A DNA stretch of 64,000 bases from Streptomyces sp. NRRL S-340 (GTDB lineage Bacteria > Actinomycetota > Actinomycetes > Streptomycetales > Streptomycetaceae), in assembly GCF_000720185.1 (NCBI RefSeq), contig NZ_JOIY01000014.1:237874-301873 (forward strand), given 5' to 3'. Shown piece by piece: positions 52,743-61,636 of the stretch (the stretch's first letter is position 1; each line of letters opens with the position of its first letter). Under the pieces are notes generated by a model. That model saw only the letters and a list, made by a program, of their open reading frames with translations, had not been told where the DNA came from and ran no database searches. The position numbers and the translations under genes were made by a program.

Positions 52743-52844
52743 GAGGCCTCCTGAGTGGGTGTGGGGGCTGGCGCCTGGAGGGGAGAGCTGGGCAGCGGAG
52801 GGGGAGGTGGGGGGAGTGGGGAGCGGGGGAGCCAGAGTTGGGGG

Positions 52845-52858
52845 TGGGAGCGCTACCA
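52845..52858 (-). promoter_or_regulatory. CebR-type operator
   Basis: TGGGAGCGCTACCA matches the cellobiose/cello-oligosaccharide repressor CebR site TGGGAGCGCTCCCA at 13 of 14 positions. It overlaps the start side of the glucanase promoter, a good position for repression. Confidence 0.65.
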
Positions 52859-52887
52859 CTATTGGACTGCACCAATTGGCGGGTCAA
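52858..52887 (-). promoter_or_regulatory. Promoter of the GH64 gene
   Basis: On the minus strand TTGACC (52882-52887) and AATAGT (52858-52863) are separated by 18 bases. The CebR-like site follows directly. An ATTGG/CCAAT inverted repeat lies between the two hexamers. Confidence 0.5.
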
Positions 52888-53091
52888 GAGGCGTGCGGCA
52901 GAGGGCAGTCGGGAACCGTCCGCCGCCGTTCGCGGACACCACCCCGATGGACCTGCTCACGGAGCGAATCTTGAGAGACGCTTTGCGAAGTACCGGGGAA
53001 CCCGTCCCCATGCCTTCACCGTCTGACAGGGGAGTGAGCCTGGCAGGGGAGTGGGCCCGTCGGGATCGGAGTCGAGAGAGCGAGGCAGGGA

Positions 53092-54084
53092 ATGGGACGG
53101 CGCAGGGGCGGCATAGGGATCGCACTCGTGATGGGCGCGGTGCTGGTGGGCGCGAGCGCCTGTGGGCACGACGGCGGTGACCGGGCGACCGGTGCCGACG
53201 CGAAGGGTTCGCACAAGCCGGGCGCCGGTGCCAGTGCCTCCCCGTCACCGACGAAGCCCGCGGGGCCGCCGATGCTGCTCGAGACGATCACCCCGCAGAC
53301 GGGCACCACCGTCGGGGTGGCCATGCCGATCTCGGTGGTCTTCAGCAACCCGGTGGCGTCCAAGGCCCGGGCCACGGTCGAGAAGCACATGAAGGTCAGC
53401 GCCTCGCAGCCGGTGGCAGGCGCCTGGCACTGGTTCGGCGACAAGCGCGCCGACTGGCGGCCCGAGAAGTACTGGCCTTCCGGCACGACGGTGAAGATCG
53501 ACGCCGACCTGACCGGCGTCGCCAACGGCAACGGCCGCTACGGCGTGCACGGCTACACGCACACCTTCAAGATCGGCGACGACGTGCGCGCGGCCGTCTC
53601 GGTGCGCGGCCACACCATGAAGGTGACCCGCAACGGCAGGGCGGTCCGCACCCTGTCCATCAACGCGGGCAGCGCCCAGTACCCGACGTGGAACGGCACG
53701 ATGGCCGTCATCGACAAGCAGAAGAAGGTCCACATGACCTCCTGCAGCGTCGGCATAAGCTGTGACAAGGGCAGCCCCAACTTCTACGACCTGACGCTGC
53801 CCTGGGACGTCCACCTCACCCAGTCCGGCACCTACGTGCACTACTCGACCGGCGACCCCCAGCCGGGCAGCGGCAGCGCCCGCGGCTCGCACGGCTGCGT
53901 CCACCTCTCCCTGTCGGACGCCAAGTGGTTCTACGACCAGGTCAAGCAGGGCGACCCCGTCACCATCACCGGCTCGCCCCGTGCCGAGGCGGATCCCGAC
54001 AACGGCTACGCCGACTTCAACCTCGGCTGGGACAAGTGGCTGGCGGGCAGCGCGTCGGGGGAGAGCACGACCGCCTCGCTGTGA
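53092..54084 (+). CDS. L,D-transpeptidase lipoprotein (YkuD with Ig-like domains)
   Basis: The 330-residue protein has a lipoprotein signal (ALVMGAVLVGASAC, Cys24), a Ser/Pro linker, an Ig-like domain (ITPQTGTTVGVAMPISVVF), and a YkuD catalytic domain ending in the active site GSHGCVHLSLSDA with its Cys. It makes 3-3 peptidoglycan cross-links on the outer face of the membrane. Length and layout match actinobacterial Ldt proteins. GAGGCAGGG lies upstream of ATG 53092. Confidence 0.93.
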   Translation: MGRRRGGIGIALVMGAVLVGASACGHDGGDRATGADAKGSHKPGAGASASPSPTKPAGPPMLLETITPQTGTTVGVAMPISVVFSNPVASKARATVEKHMKVSASQPVAGAWHWFGDKRADWRPEKYWPSGTTVKIDADLTGVANGNGRYGVHGYTHTFKIGDDVRAAVSVRGHTMKVTRNGRAVRTLSINAGSAQYPTWNGTMAVIDKQKKVHMTSCSVGISCDKGSPNFYDLTLPWDVHLTQSGTYVHYSTGDPQPGSGSARGSHGCVHLSLSDAKWFYDQVKQGDPVTITGSPRAEADPDNGYADFNLGWDKWLAGSASGESTTASL

Positions 54085-54091
54085 CGCGCCG

Positions 54092-54130
54092 CGGCCGGGG
54101 ACCGGACGACCGTCCGCAGGTCCCCGGCCG
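54092..54130. terminator. Bidirectional terminator
   Basis: Perfect 12-base arms (54092-54103 and 54119-54130) with a 15-base loop lie 8 bases after the L,D-transpeptidase stop and ahead of the convergent acyltransferase gene. Confidence 0.65.
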
Positions 54131-54316
54131 GCGGGACCTCACGTCTGTCTCGCGACGTCTGTCCCGCGCCCGGACGGACGGGGCCGCACGGGTGGGTCCG
54201 TGCCGGGGCGCGGGGGCCTGACGCGGGGACCTGTGCCCGGGTGGCGCGGCTCGCGCGTGCGTCTGTGCCCTGGCGCGGAGGCCGCACGCGCGGGTCTTCG
54301 GCCGGGCGGCGGGGCC

Positions 54317-55375
54317 TCACGCGCGGGTGGCGTCCGGGCCGGCGTGGCCGGCCGTCCAGCGGTCGACGCGGGCCCACTGCCCGAGCAGCCACTCGCTGCG
54401 GGCGTCGTCCCCGGCGGGCACGCGGCTCGCCGGTACGCGCCACCAGTGCGCCCGCACGCTCTCGCGCAGCGGCAGCCGGCTCCAGGCGGTGCGGACCGAG
54501 TGGACGACGTCGAGGCCGGTGTGCGCCACGAAGACCACGTCGGCCGTGGGAGCGGCGGCGATGGCGGCGAGAGCACCGGCGTCGCGCGGCGGCAGGACGT
54601 GGTGCATCCGCTCCGCCCGCCGGGCCCGGACCGCCGCCCCCCGGCGGCGCAGCGAGGCGATGGCGCGCCTGCGGCGGCGCGGGGTGAAATTGCCGCCCTC
54701 CGGAAACAGCACGAGGGCGTCGCCCGGGCCCAGCCCCGCCGCCAGGTCCCCGATGGCGTCCCGGTCCCGGCCGGAGGAGGGCAGGAAGCAGTGGGGGACG
54801 CGCCCGACGAGGACGTCGAGAGCGGGATCGGCACGCAGGACCCGCTTCAGGACGGTGTGGGGCCGCAGCCCGGCCCGGCTGAGCAGCGTCTGCAGCAGCA
54901 GGAAGGAATCACCGGTCCCGGCGTGCCGCGCGAGGACCAGGACGGGCCCCGCCGCCCCTCCGCTCCTGTCCGGCAGCGGGGGCGTCACCTCCACCCGGAG
55001 CCGGAAGAGCCGCTCGCCCGCCCGCCGCAGCACGCTCAGCAGCCTCTCCAGCACGGCGAACGCGTCCGTGGCGCGCCGCTCCGCGCCCTCCCGACCCTCG
55101 GGCAGCCGACGCGCCCACAGCCCGGCGGCGGCCACCAGCCCGGCCAGGTCCACCAGGAGGTACAACAGGGCGAAGCACGCGATCCGCACCGGCCTCCAGG
55201 GGCCGCGTGTGGCGAGCGAGACCGGCGCGCCCAGCAGGGCCGCGACCACGAGCAGCGCGGCCACCACGGGCAGGAGGGCGAGCAGCAGCCCCGTGGTGAG
55301 GGTCCGGCGCAGCCCGGTGACCAGCGGGCCGGTGAGCCGTGCCGGGCCGCCCGCACGCGCACCCGGCGCGGTCAT
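54317..55375 (-). CDS. PlsC-type 1-acylglycerol-3-phosphate acyltransferase
   Basis: The 352-residue membrane protein has two N-terminal helices (about residues 25-90) and a PlsC-like domain with the HX4D motif in LVLARHAGTGDSF and LVLFPEGGNFTP (the FPEG acceptor motif). It transfers an acyl chain to lysophospholipids. ATG 55375 overlaps the stop of the patatin-like gene (ATGA), so the two are co-translated. Confidence 0.85.
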   Translation of the reverse strand: MTAPGARAGGPARLTGPLVTGLRRTLTTGLLLALLPVVAALLVVAALLGAPVSLATRGPWRPVRIACFALLYLLVDLAGLVAAAGLWARRLPEGREGAERRATDAFAVLERLLSVLRRAGERLFRLRVEVTPPLPDRSGGAAGPVLVLARHAGTGDSFLLLQTLLSRAGLRPHTVLKRVLRADPALDVLVGRVPHCFLPSSGRDRDAIGDLAAGLGPGDALVLFPEGGNFTPRRRRRAIASLRRRGAAVRARRAERMHHVLPPRDAGALAAIAAAPTADVVFVAHTGLDVVHSVRTAWSRLPLRESVRAHWWRVPASRVPAGDDARSEWLLGQWARVDRWTAGHAGPDATRA

Positions 55376-56271
55376 CGCGGGCCGTCGGACGTGCCGTCGG
55401 CCGCGCCGCGCGCGGGGCCGAGGACGGTGTCCAGGTACCGGGAGGAGGCCGCGTAGGCGCGCTCGATGCGCTCGGCGGTGCGCCCGAAGCTGCGGTGCCG
55501 CAACTGCCGCAGGGCGCCGGTGCCCTCCTCGGGGGCCGAGCCCGACGGCAGCACGCGGACGGTGACGCCGGGCGGCAGGTCCGCCATGTCGCGGGCGAAC
55601 CGGTGACGGCGGGCGATCTCGAACGCCACCAGCGCCACCTCCCAGGGGGCGCGCGGCGGTGCGAGCGGGCGTTCGACGCGGCCGACCTGAAGGACGTAGA
55701 CCTCGCTCGCGCCGAGCGCCACCGCGCGGCCGACGGGGATGCTGTTGACCAGGCCGCCGTCGACGTAGTGCTCGCCGTCGAGCCGGACGGGCGGCAGCAG
55801 CCCGGGCACCGCGCAGGAGGCGAGCACGGCGTCCACCAGCGGCCCGGCGGCGAACCAGTGCTCGGCGGCCCGTTCGATGTTCGCGGCGACGCACTGGAAC
55901 GGCAGGGCCAGCTCCTCGACCCGCGTCACCGGGAGGTGGCAGGAGAGGAGGTCGCGCAGCGGCGTGGGGTGGTACAGGTGGGTGCCGCTGCGCACCGCGG
56001 TGCCCAGCCGCCCGAGCAGCGATCCGGAGAACACGCCCGCCCGTCCCAGACCGGTCCACAGGCCGGCGAGCCGGGCCACCGACGCGCGCGACGGGTCGGC
56101 CGCGACGGCGGCACCGTTGATCGCGCCGACGGAGGTGCCGACGACCAGGTCCGGGTACACACCGGCGGCGAAGAGGGCCTTCAGCATGCCGACCTCGTAG
56201 GCGCCGAGCGCACCGCCGCCGCCCAGTACGAAAGCACGGGCCGGTGGGCGGGCGGGTCGGCTGTCCTCCAT
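55372..56271 (-). CDS. Patatin-like phospholipase
   Basis: The 299-residue protein has the patatin oxyanion loop LGGGGALGAYEVG, the GXSXG nucleophile in VGTSVGAINGAA, and Asp in YVDGGLVNSIP. These enzymes remove acyl chains from phospholipids. The overlapping PlsC gene suggests a deacylation-reacylation pair in membrane lipid remodelling. No signal peptide is seen. Confidence 0.9.
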   Translation of the reverse strand: MEDSRPARPPARAFVLGGGGALGAYEVGMLKALFAAGVYPDLVVGTSVGAINGAAVAADPSRASVARLAGLWTGLGRAGVFSGSLLGRLGTAVRSGTHLYHPTPLRDLLSCHLPVTRVEELALPFQCVAANIERAAEHWFAAGPLVDAVLASCAVPGLLPPVRLDGEHYVDGGLVNSIPVGRAVALGASEVYVLQVGRVERPLAPPRAPWEVALVAFEIARRHRFARDMADLPPGVTVRVLPSGSAPEEGTGALRQLRHRSFGRTAERIERAYAASSRYLDTVLGPARGAADGTSDGPR

Positions 56272-56398
56272 GACCGAAGAGTGCCCCGCCAGGGCCTCGT
56301 GAACCGGCGGCGGGCCCCGCAGGGGCCGGCCTCCCCTCTGCCGGGGCCGCCGCAGGCCAAGGCGAGACCGCGGTGCGGCAGTTGCGCGAACGGCCCGC

Positions 56399-58072
56399 TC
56401 AGTCGTCGTAGACCGTGCCGGGTGCCGGGGTCCGGCCGGTGAGCAGGTACGTGTCGATGGCGTCCCGGGTGTGACTGGTGCCGTGGGCGAGGTAGCTGGT
56501 GTGGCCGTCGCCCTCGCGGGTCACCAGCACGCTCGACGCCAGCCGGCGGTGCAGCCCGAGCGCCCACGGATACGCCGTCGACGGGTCGTGGGTGGCGTTG
56601 GTGATCAGGATGGGCGGCGCGTCGCGGACCCGGAGCGGACGCGGCGGGTTCACCACCGGTGCCGGCCAGCCCGCACATCCGGTCAGAATGGTCCACGACT
56701 GGGACGCGCCGCCGAGCCGGGGCGCGGACGCCTCGCCGAGCCGCCGCAGCCGGCGCAGGCCGGCAAGGGTGTGGACCGGCGTCGGCCAGTCGAGACACTC
56801 GACCGCGATGCCGCTGCCGTTCATGACGGCGTCGGCCGGCCCGGCGGCGAGCGCGGGCGAGAACGCCGAGGCGTCACCGTCCGCGGCCTGCCGCAGGGCG
56901 AGGGCCGCGTTGGCGCGCCGGGCCGGGAAGAGCAGCAGGTTCTGCAGGCTGAACCGGATGTCCTCCCCGGTCACGGTCGTACGGCAGTCGCCCGCCTCGG
57001 CGCACTGCGGGGCCGGCAGCGGCGTACGGTCCGCGGTCGCCACCAGGGTGTCGAGGAGCCGCCGCACGTCGGTGCCGTGCAGGGCGCAGGACGGGGTGTG
57101 CGCACACCAGTCGGCGAACCGGTCGAAGGCGTCCTCGTAGGCGTGCGCCTCGTCGCGGAACAGGCTCGTCGTCCGCAGGGAGTGGTCGAGCGCGCCGTCC
57201 AGCGCGAGCGTCCGGATGTGCCGCGGGAACAGGGCGGCGTACGTGGCGCCGAGCTGCGAACCGTAGGACAGCCCCAGGTAGTTGAGCCTGCCCTGGCCGA
57301 GCGCCCGGCGCAGCGCCTCCAGGTCGCGTGCGGCGCTGACCGTGTCGACGTGGTCCACGAGCGGCCCGGTGAGCCGGCGGCAGCTCTCGCCCAGTTCCCG
57401 GTTGCGGGTGACCAGGCGCTCGAAGGCGGCCTCGTCCCGCGGGAAGAGGGAGACGCGGCGGTTGAGCAGCGCCGGATCGCAGCGCACCGGAGTGCTGAGC
57501 CCGATGCCGCGCGGGTCCAGGCCGATCACGTCGAAGTGCTCCCGGGTGGCGGCGGAGAACACCTTGGAGCCGAGGGACTCGGCGTACACGACCCGCGTCC
57601 CCGAACCGCCGGGTCCGCCCGGATCGAAGAACAGACTTCCCACCGGGTGCGCGCCGGTCGCCGGGAGACGGTCCACGGTCACCGTCGTGGTCGGCCCCTC
57701 GGGGTGGGCGTAGTCCACCGGCACCTGGATCGAGGCGCATCGCAGTTCCTCCGGCGCACCGGGGAACGGGCACGCCCGCCAGTGGAGGGCCGCCGTCCCG
57801 GGACCGGAGCCGGTGGGCGCGGCCGCCGTGGCCGTGGCGGCCGTCGCCGTCGTCCCGGCAGCCGCGGTCGTGGCCGTCGCCGTCGTCCCGGCAGCCGCGG
57901 TCGTGGCCGTCGCGTCCGGCGCCGCGAGCAGCGCCGTCACGAAGGCCGCCGCCGTGGCGAGCCCGGCTCCCCGCAGCGCCCTCCGCCGGGCCGGCGGCCG
58001 TCCCCCGGGCGCCGGGCGCCGCGTCGCGCCGGCCCTTCCTGGTGCGCCAGTGACGCGTGGTGATGTGGTCAT
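56399..58072 (-). CDS. Secreted alpha/beta-hydrolase, tripeptidyl aminopeptidase-like
   Basis: The 557-residue protein has a basic N-terminus and signal segment (GLATAAAFVTALLAAPDATA), an Ala/Thr-rich repeat linker, then a TAP-type hydrolase: VGSLFFDPGGPGGSGTRV, Ser in NYLGLSYGSQLGATYA, Asp in TNATHDPSTAY and His in EGDGHTSYLAHGT. Family members cleave N-terminal tripeptides outside the cell. ATG 58072 was chosen; GTG 58081 is in frame. The linker contains two copies of an 11-residue repeat. Confidence 0.87.
   Translation of the reverse strand: MTTSPRVTGAPGRAGATRRPAPGGRPPARRRALRGAGLATAAAFVTALLAAPDATATTAAAGTTATATTAAAGTTATAATATAAAPTGSGPGTAALHWRACPFPGAPEELRCASIQVPVDYAHPEGPTTTVTVDRLPATGAHPVGSLFFDPGGPGGSGTRVVYAESLGSKVFSAATREHFDVIGLDPRGIGLSTPVRCDPALLNRRVSLFPRDEAAFERLVTRNRELGESCRRLTGPLVDHVDTVSAARDLEALRRALGQGRLNYLGLSYGSQLGATYAALFPRHIRTLALDGALDHSLRTTSLFRDEAHAYEDAFDRFADWCAHTPSCALHGTDVRRLLDTLVATADRTPLPAPQCAEAGDCRTTVTGEDIRFSLQNLLLFPARRANAALALRQAADGDASAFSPALAAGPADAVMNGSGIAVECLDWPTPVHTLAGLRRLRRLGEASAPRLGGASQSWTILTGCAGWPAPVVNPPRPLRVRDAPPILITNATHDPSTAYPWALGLHRRLASSVLVTREGDGHTSYLAHGTSHTRDAIDTYLLTGRTPAPGTVYDD
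57843..57908 (-). repeat. 33-bp in-frame repeat, two copies
   Basis: Units 57843-57875 and 57876-57908 are identical and encode the Ala/Thr linker of the secreted hydrolase. Confidence 0.85.
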
Positions 58073-58211
58073 GCCGGTCACTATGGCGCGACGGAACCGT
58101 CAAGTCACCGGTGCGCGCCGGAGGTTGAGGCCGAGGCCCGGCAGCAGTGGCGGACGGGTCACCGGACGCGGCCGGCCCCGGTGGCACCGCTGGGGGCGGC
58201 GAGGATCAGGG

Positions 58212-58910
58212 TCAGCCGGGCAGGTCGCCGGTGTAGCGGTAGATGTTCCCGGCGGAGTTGACGCCCCAGACGGTGCCGTCCGCGCCCGTGCCGATGTCGG
58301 TGAGGCCGCCGGGGATCTGCACCCACGGGTTCGCGTCGTTGCCGGTGTAGTGGTAGATGTTCCCGCCCGCGTTCACACCCCACACCGTGGTGCGCGATCC
58401 CGAGGAGATGGCCTTCAGAGCGCCGCTGATCTGTTTCCAGTGGTTGGTGTCCTGGTCGCCGGTGTAGCGGTAGATGTTCCCGGCGGAGTTGACGCCCCAG
58501 ACGGTGCCGTCCGCGCCCGCGCCGATGTCGGTGAGCGCGCCGGGGACCTGCTGCCACGGACTGGCGTCGTCGTTGGTGTAACGGTAGATGTTCCCCGCGC
58601 TGTTGACACCCCAGACGTTGGTCCGGGACCCCACCGCGATCCGTACGAGAGCGCCGCTGATCTGTTTCCAGTGGTTGGTGTCCTGGTCGCCGGTGTAGCG
58701 GTAGATGTTCCCGGCGGAGTTGACGCCCCACACGGTGCCGTCCGCGCCCGCGCCGATGTCGGTGAGCGCGCCGGGGACCTGCTGCCACGGGCCGGCGTCG
58801 TTGTTCGTGTAACGGTAGATGTTCCCCGCCGAGTTCACTCCCCAGACGTTGGTCCGGGACCCCACCGCGATCCGGACCAGGCCACCGCTGATCTGCTTCC
58901 AGTCGGCCAT
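58212..58910 (-). CDS. Six-bladed tectonin-type beta-propeller (lectin-like)
   Basis: The 232-residue protein consists only of six repeats of 37-39 residues with the tectonin pattern: W at the start (WKQISGGL or WQQVPGAL), then VWGVNSAGNIYRYTG. Repeats alternate in two types, so three copies of a 77-residue pair are visible. Tectonins and tachylectin-1 form six-bladed propellers that bind sugars such as O-methylated glycans or LPS. There is no signal peptide, so location is uncertain. AAGGAG precedes ATG 58910. Confidence 0.88.
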   Translation of the reverse strand: MADWKQISGGLVRIAVGSRTNVWGVNSAGNIYRYTNNDAGPWQQVPGALTDIGAGADGTVWGVNSAGNIYRYTGDQDTNHWKQISGALVRIAVGSRTNVWGVNSAGNIYRYTNDDASPWQQVPGALTDIGAGADGTVWGVNSAGNIYRYTGDQDTNHWKQISGALKAISSGSRTTVWGVNAGGNIYHYTGNDANPWVQIPGGLTDIGTGADGTVWGVNSAGNIYRYTGDLPG

Positions 58911-59365
58911 GCGGACGACTCCTTTCCGCTCAGGGACGATGCACCCGGAGGTTCCCCCAGCGGAACGATTCTCCTGATAAGCGAATCTAATGGCCAGCCG
59001 TCCCTGTTGTCCGGAACGATGTGTTTGCGTGCGTGGTCACCGTGTGCGGCAAGGTGGCCGCCCACGGCGACCACCGTCAATGTGACGCGAATCGTGCTCG
59101 CTCGTGTGGGGCACTGCCGGGTGATCTGTTGACGACCCCGGTTCCATCCGACGACGGCGGGCAACAGGGGTCGGGCGCCCCCTCGCACGAGAGGACGTCT
59201 CGTGGCCTGCCGCGGAGGACGGTACGGTCCCGGCCGGAACATGACCGGCCGGAACATGACCGGCGCCGACGGGGGACGATGCAGAACGGACGGGGGGACG
59301 ATGGAGAACAATGGAGGAACCAGTACCTCACCTCATGCCCCGCCTCATTCCCCCCACGAGCTGCC
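58911..59365. other. 455-base gap with a 15-bp direct repeat
   Basis: The divergent gap holds CCGGCCGGAACATGA twice in tandem (59230-59244 and 59245-59259), possibly an operator. In-frame upstream codons for the radical SAM gene (from 59021) look non-coding. No other gene is seen. Confidence 0.5.
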
Positions 59366-60643
59366 ATGTCCCCACCCCCTGATCCCCGCGGCGCGCGTCA
59401 GGCGAGCCTGTTCCCGCTCGCCGACCTGATCGACGCGTCCGGACCCCGCACCGACTCTCGTACCGAGGCGGGACCCCGCACCGAGCCCGGGCCCCGCACC
59501 GAGGGCCGGCCCGGAAGCGCGTCCGCGCCGGAGACCGCCTCCGAGCCCGGCGTCCGGCCGTGGCCCGAGGACCCGTCCGCGGCCGCCGACCGCCTGCTGC
59601 GGATCCGCGAGATCCATGCGGAGGCCGAGGCGGCCGCCTCGCCCCGCGGCCGGCAGATCCTGGCACGGTTCCCGCGGGCCCGCCTCATCGAGGTCGACTC
59701 GCACTGGCGCGTTCCGCACCTGCACGGCAACGAGGGGAACGTCGAGCGCTGGGCCCGCGTGAAGGCCGAGACACTCGTCCTCGGCGTCCGCAAGACCCTG
59801 ACCGTCCGCCCCAACGGCCGCTCAGCCGACTGGATCGCGCCCGGCGCCTCCAACGGCTGCGCCATGGCCTGCGCCTACTGCTACGTACCGCGCCGCAAGG
59901 GCTACGCCAATCCGATCACCGTCTTCACCAACGTCGACCGCATCATCTCCCGCCTGGAGCGCCACGTCTGCGAGCAGGGCCGCAAGAGGGAGCCGGACCA
60001 GTGCGACCCCGAGGCCTGGGTCTACGACATCGGCGAGAACGGTGACTGCTCCGTCGACGCGCTGATCAGCGACAACACCGCCGATCTGATCCGGGCGTTC
60101 CGGGCCTGGCCGACCGCCAAGGCCAGCTTCGCCACCAAGTTCGTCAACCGCGGCCTGCTCCGCCTCGATCCCCGTGGACGCACCCGCGTCCGCTTCTCGG
60201 TGATGCCCCCGCAGGACGCCCGGCTGCTGGACATCCGCTCCAGCCCCGTGCCCGAGCGGATCGCCGCCGCCGCGGACTTCGTGGAAGCCGGTTACGAGGT
60301 GCACTTCAACCTGTCGCCCGTCGTGCTGCGCCCCGGCTGGGAGGCGGCCTGGGCCGAGCTGCTGCGGCACCTTGACGACGTGCTCCCGCCCGCCGTCAAG
60401 GCGCAGGCGGCCGCCGAGGTCATCCTGCTCACCCACAACCGCGGCCTGCACGAGATCAACCTCGGCTGGCACCCCCGCGCCGAGGAACTGCTGTGGCGCC
60501 CGGAACTCCAGCAGGCCAAGCGCTCGCAGAACGGCGACGACAACGTCCGCTACCGCACCGGTCTGAAAGGGGCCGCCGTGCAGCGCCTACGGGAACTGAT
60601 CGCCGCGCACGCGCCCTGGCTCACCCTCCGTTACGCCTTCTGA
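59366..60643 (+). CDS. Spore photoproduct lyase-like radical SAM protein
   Basis: The 425-residue protein has an N-terminal Arg/Glu/Thr-rich variable region and a radical SAM core with CAMACAYCYVPRRKG (CX3CX2C), then VYDIGENGDCSVDA and SFATKFVN, features of the SPL-like family in actinomycetes. Classical SPL repairs the thymine dimer of spores, using a Cys near the C-terminus as H donor; that Cys is not evident here, so the role may differ. ATG 59366 is the chosen start, but ATGs further upstream are in frame. Confidence 0.8.
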   Translation: MSPPPDPRGARQASLFPLADLIDASGPRTDSRTEAGPRTEPGPRTEGRPGSASAPETASEPGVRPWPEDPSAAADRLLRIREIHAEAEAAASPRGRQILARFPRARLIEVDSHWRVPHLHGNEGNVERWARVKAETLVLGVRKTLTVRPNGRSADWIAPGASNGCAMACAYCYVPRRKGYANPITVFTNVDRIISRLERHVCEQGRKREPDQCDPEAWVYDIGENGDCSVDALISDNTADLIRAFRAWPTAKASFATKFVNRGLLRLDPRGRTRVRFSVMPPQDARLLDIRSSPVPERIAAAADFVEAGYEVHFNLSPVVLRPGWEAAWAELLRHLDDVLPPAVKAQAAAEVILLTHNRGLHEINLGWHPRAEELLWRPELQQAKRSQNGDDNVRYRTGLKGAAVQRLRELIAAHAPWLTLRYAF

Positions 60644-60747
60644 CCCGTGGCCCCCGCGCCACGGCGGCCACGGAGCGCCGGGGCCGGCCCGGGCCCTGTC
60701 CGATACGTCCAAGAGGACGCTGCGGGCGGCCCGCTACCGTGACGGCC

Positions 60748-61158
60748 ATGAACAGCACCGGCAACGAATCACGCCACCTCAGCGTCCGCATCGACCGCGG
60801 TGCCGAGGACGTCTACGCGTACGCGTCGGACCCGGCCAACCTGCCCGCGTGGGCCGAGGGGCTGGGAGATTCCATCGAGGAGACCGACGGCCGATGGATC
60901 GCGCCGTCCTCCCCCATGGGGCGGGTGGAGGTCGCCTTCACGCCACGCAACGAGCTGGGCGTGCTCGACCACGACGTCACCCTGCCCTCGGGCGAGACCG
61001 TCCACAACCCGGTCCGGGTGATCGCCGACGGCACGGGCAGCGAGGTGGTGTTCACCCTCCGCCGCCGGCCGGGGACGAGCGACGACGACTTCGAGCGGGA
61101 CGCCGGCATGGTCGCCGCCGACCTCGCCCGGCTCAAGAAGCTGATGGAGTCCGCCTGA
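60748..61158 (+). CDS. SRPBCC-family protein
   Basis: The 136-residue protein has the START-like pattern: HLSVRIDRGAEDVYAYASDP, then FTLRRRPGTSDDDFERDAG and a long C-terminal helix. This fold makes a hydrophobic pocket for ligands. In-frame GTG 60739 is also possible, and no clear Shine-Dalgarno is seen. Its last 26 bases overlap the convergent HxlR gene. Confidence 0.8.
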   Translation: MNSTGNESRHLSVRIDRGAEDVYAYASDPANLPAWAEGLGDSIEETDGRWIAPSSPMGRVEVAFTPRNELGVLDHDVTLPSGETVHNPVRVIADGTGSEVVFTLRRRPGTSDDDFERDAGMVAADLARLKKLMESA

Positions 61159-61540
61159 CCTCCCGCCGCGGCACACCCCGGTCGGCCTCCTCCCCCCGGA
61201 CGGGAGGGGCCGGCCGCTCCCGGCCCCAGGCGGCCAGCGGCCCGAGCGCGTCGTTGAGGCGCGTGCCGTCCTCGGTCAGCGAGTACTCGACCCGGGGCGG
61301 CACCTCGTCGTAGGAGAGGCGGCGCACCACCCCGTCCGCCTCCAGCTCGCGCAGGTGCGAGGCCAGCACCTTCTCGGTGATCCCCGGCAGCAGCCGGCGC
61401 AGCTCGCCGAAGCGGCGGCAGGGGTGCTCGTGCAGCGCCCAGAGGATCAGCACCTTCCACTTGCCGCCGATCACCTCCATCGCGGTGTCGATGCCGCAGA
61501 CGTGTCCGCCCGCCGTGCCGGGCCGGTTCAGCGTCGTCAT
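61133..61540 (-). CDS. HxlR-family transcriptional regulator
   Basis: The 135-residue winged-helix protein has CGIDTAMEVIGGKWKVLILW and FGELRRLLPGITEKVLASHL, the HxlR signature with the redox-sensitive Cys at the start. It is divergent from an imine-reductase-like gene and a palindrome lies between them, so it probably regulates that gene and itself. The 3' end overlaps the SRPBCC gene on the opposite strand. Confidence 0.9.
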   Translation of the reverse strand: MTTLNRPGTAGGHVCGIDTAMEVIGGKWKVLILWALHEHPCRRFGELRRLLPGITEKVLASHLRELEADGVVRRLSYDEVPPRVEYSLTEDGTRLNDALGPLAAWGRERPAPPVRGEEADRGVPRREVRRTPSAS

Positions 61541-61590
61541 GCCCCACCCCTCTGACGTGCTCGCTCACCCCGGGGTAACCACCCACTCCC

Positions 61591-61602
61591 AAGTGCGTAC
61601 TT
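61591..61602. promoter_or_regulatory. Probable HxlR operator
   Basis: AAGTGCGTACTT has AAGT/ACTT arms around a 4-base centre and lies in the 96-base gap between the divergent HxlR and imine-reductase-like genes. HxlR regulators typically bind such GTAC-centred palindromes. Confidence 0.55.
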
Positions 61603-61636
61603 GATCACCTCCGGGCGGGGGACCAGCCTAACCGGC

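Noticed and set aside
58212..58910. Repeat array or mobile repeat at the tectonin gene
   Set aside because: The 231-base periodicity is explained by coding for propeller blades in an intact frame with a ribosome site.
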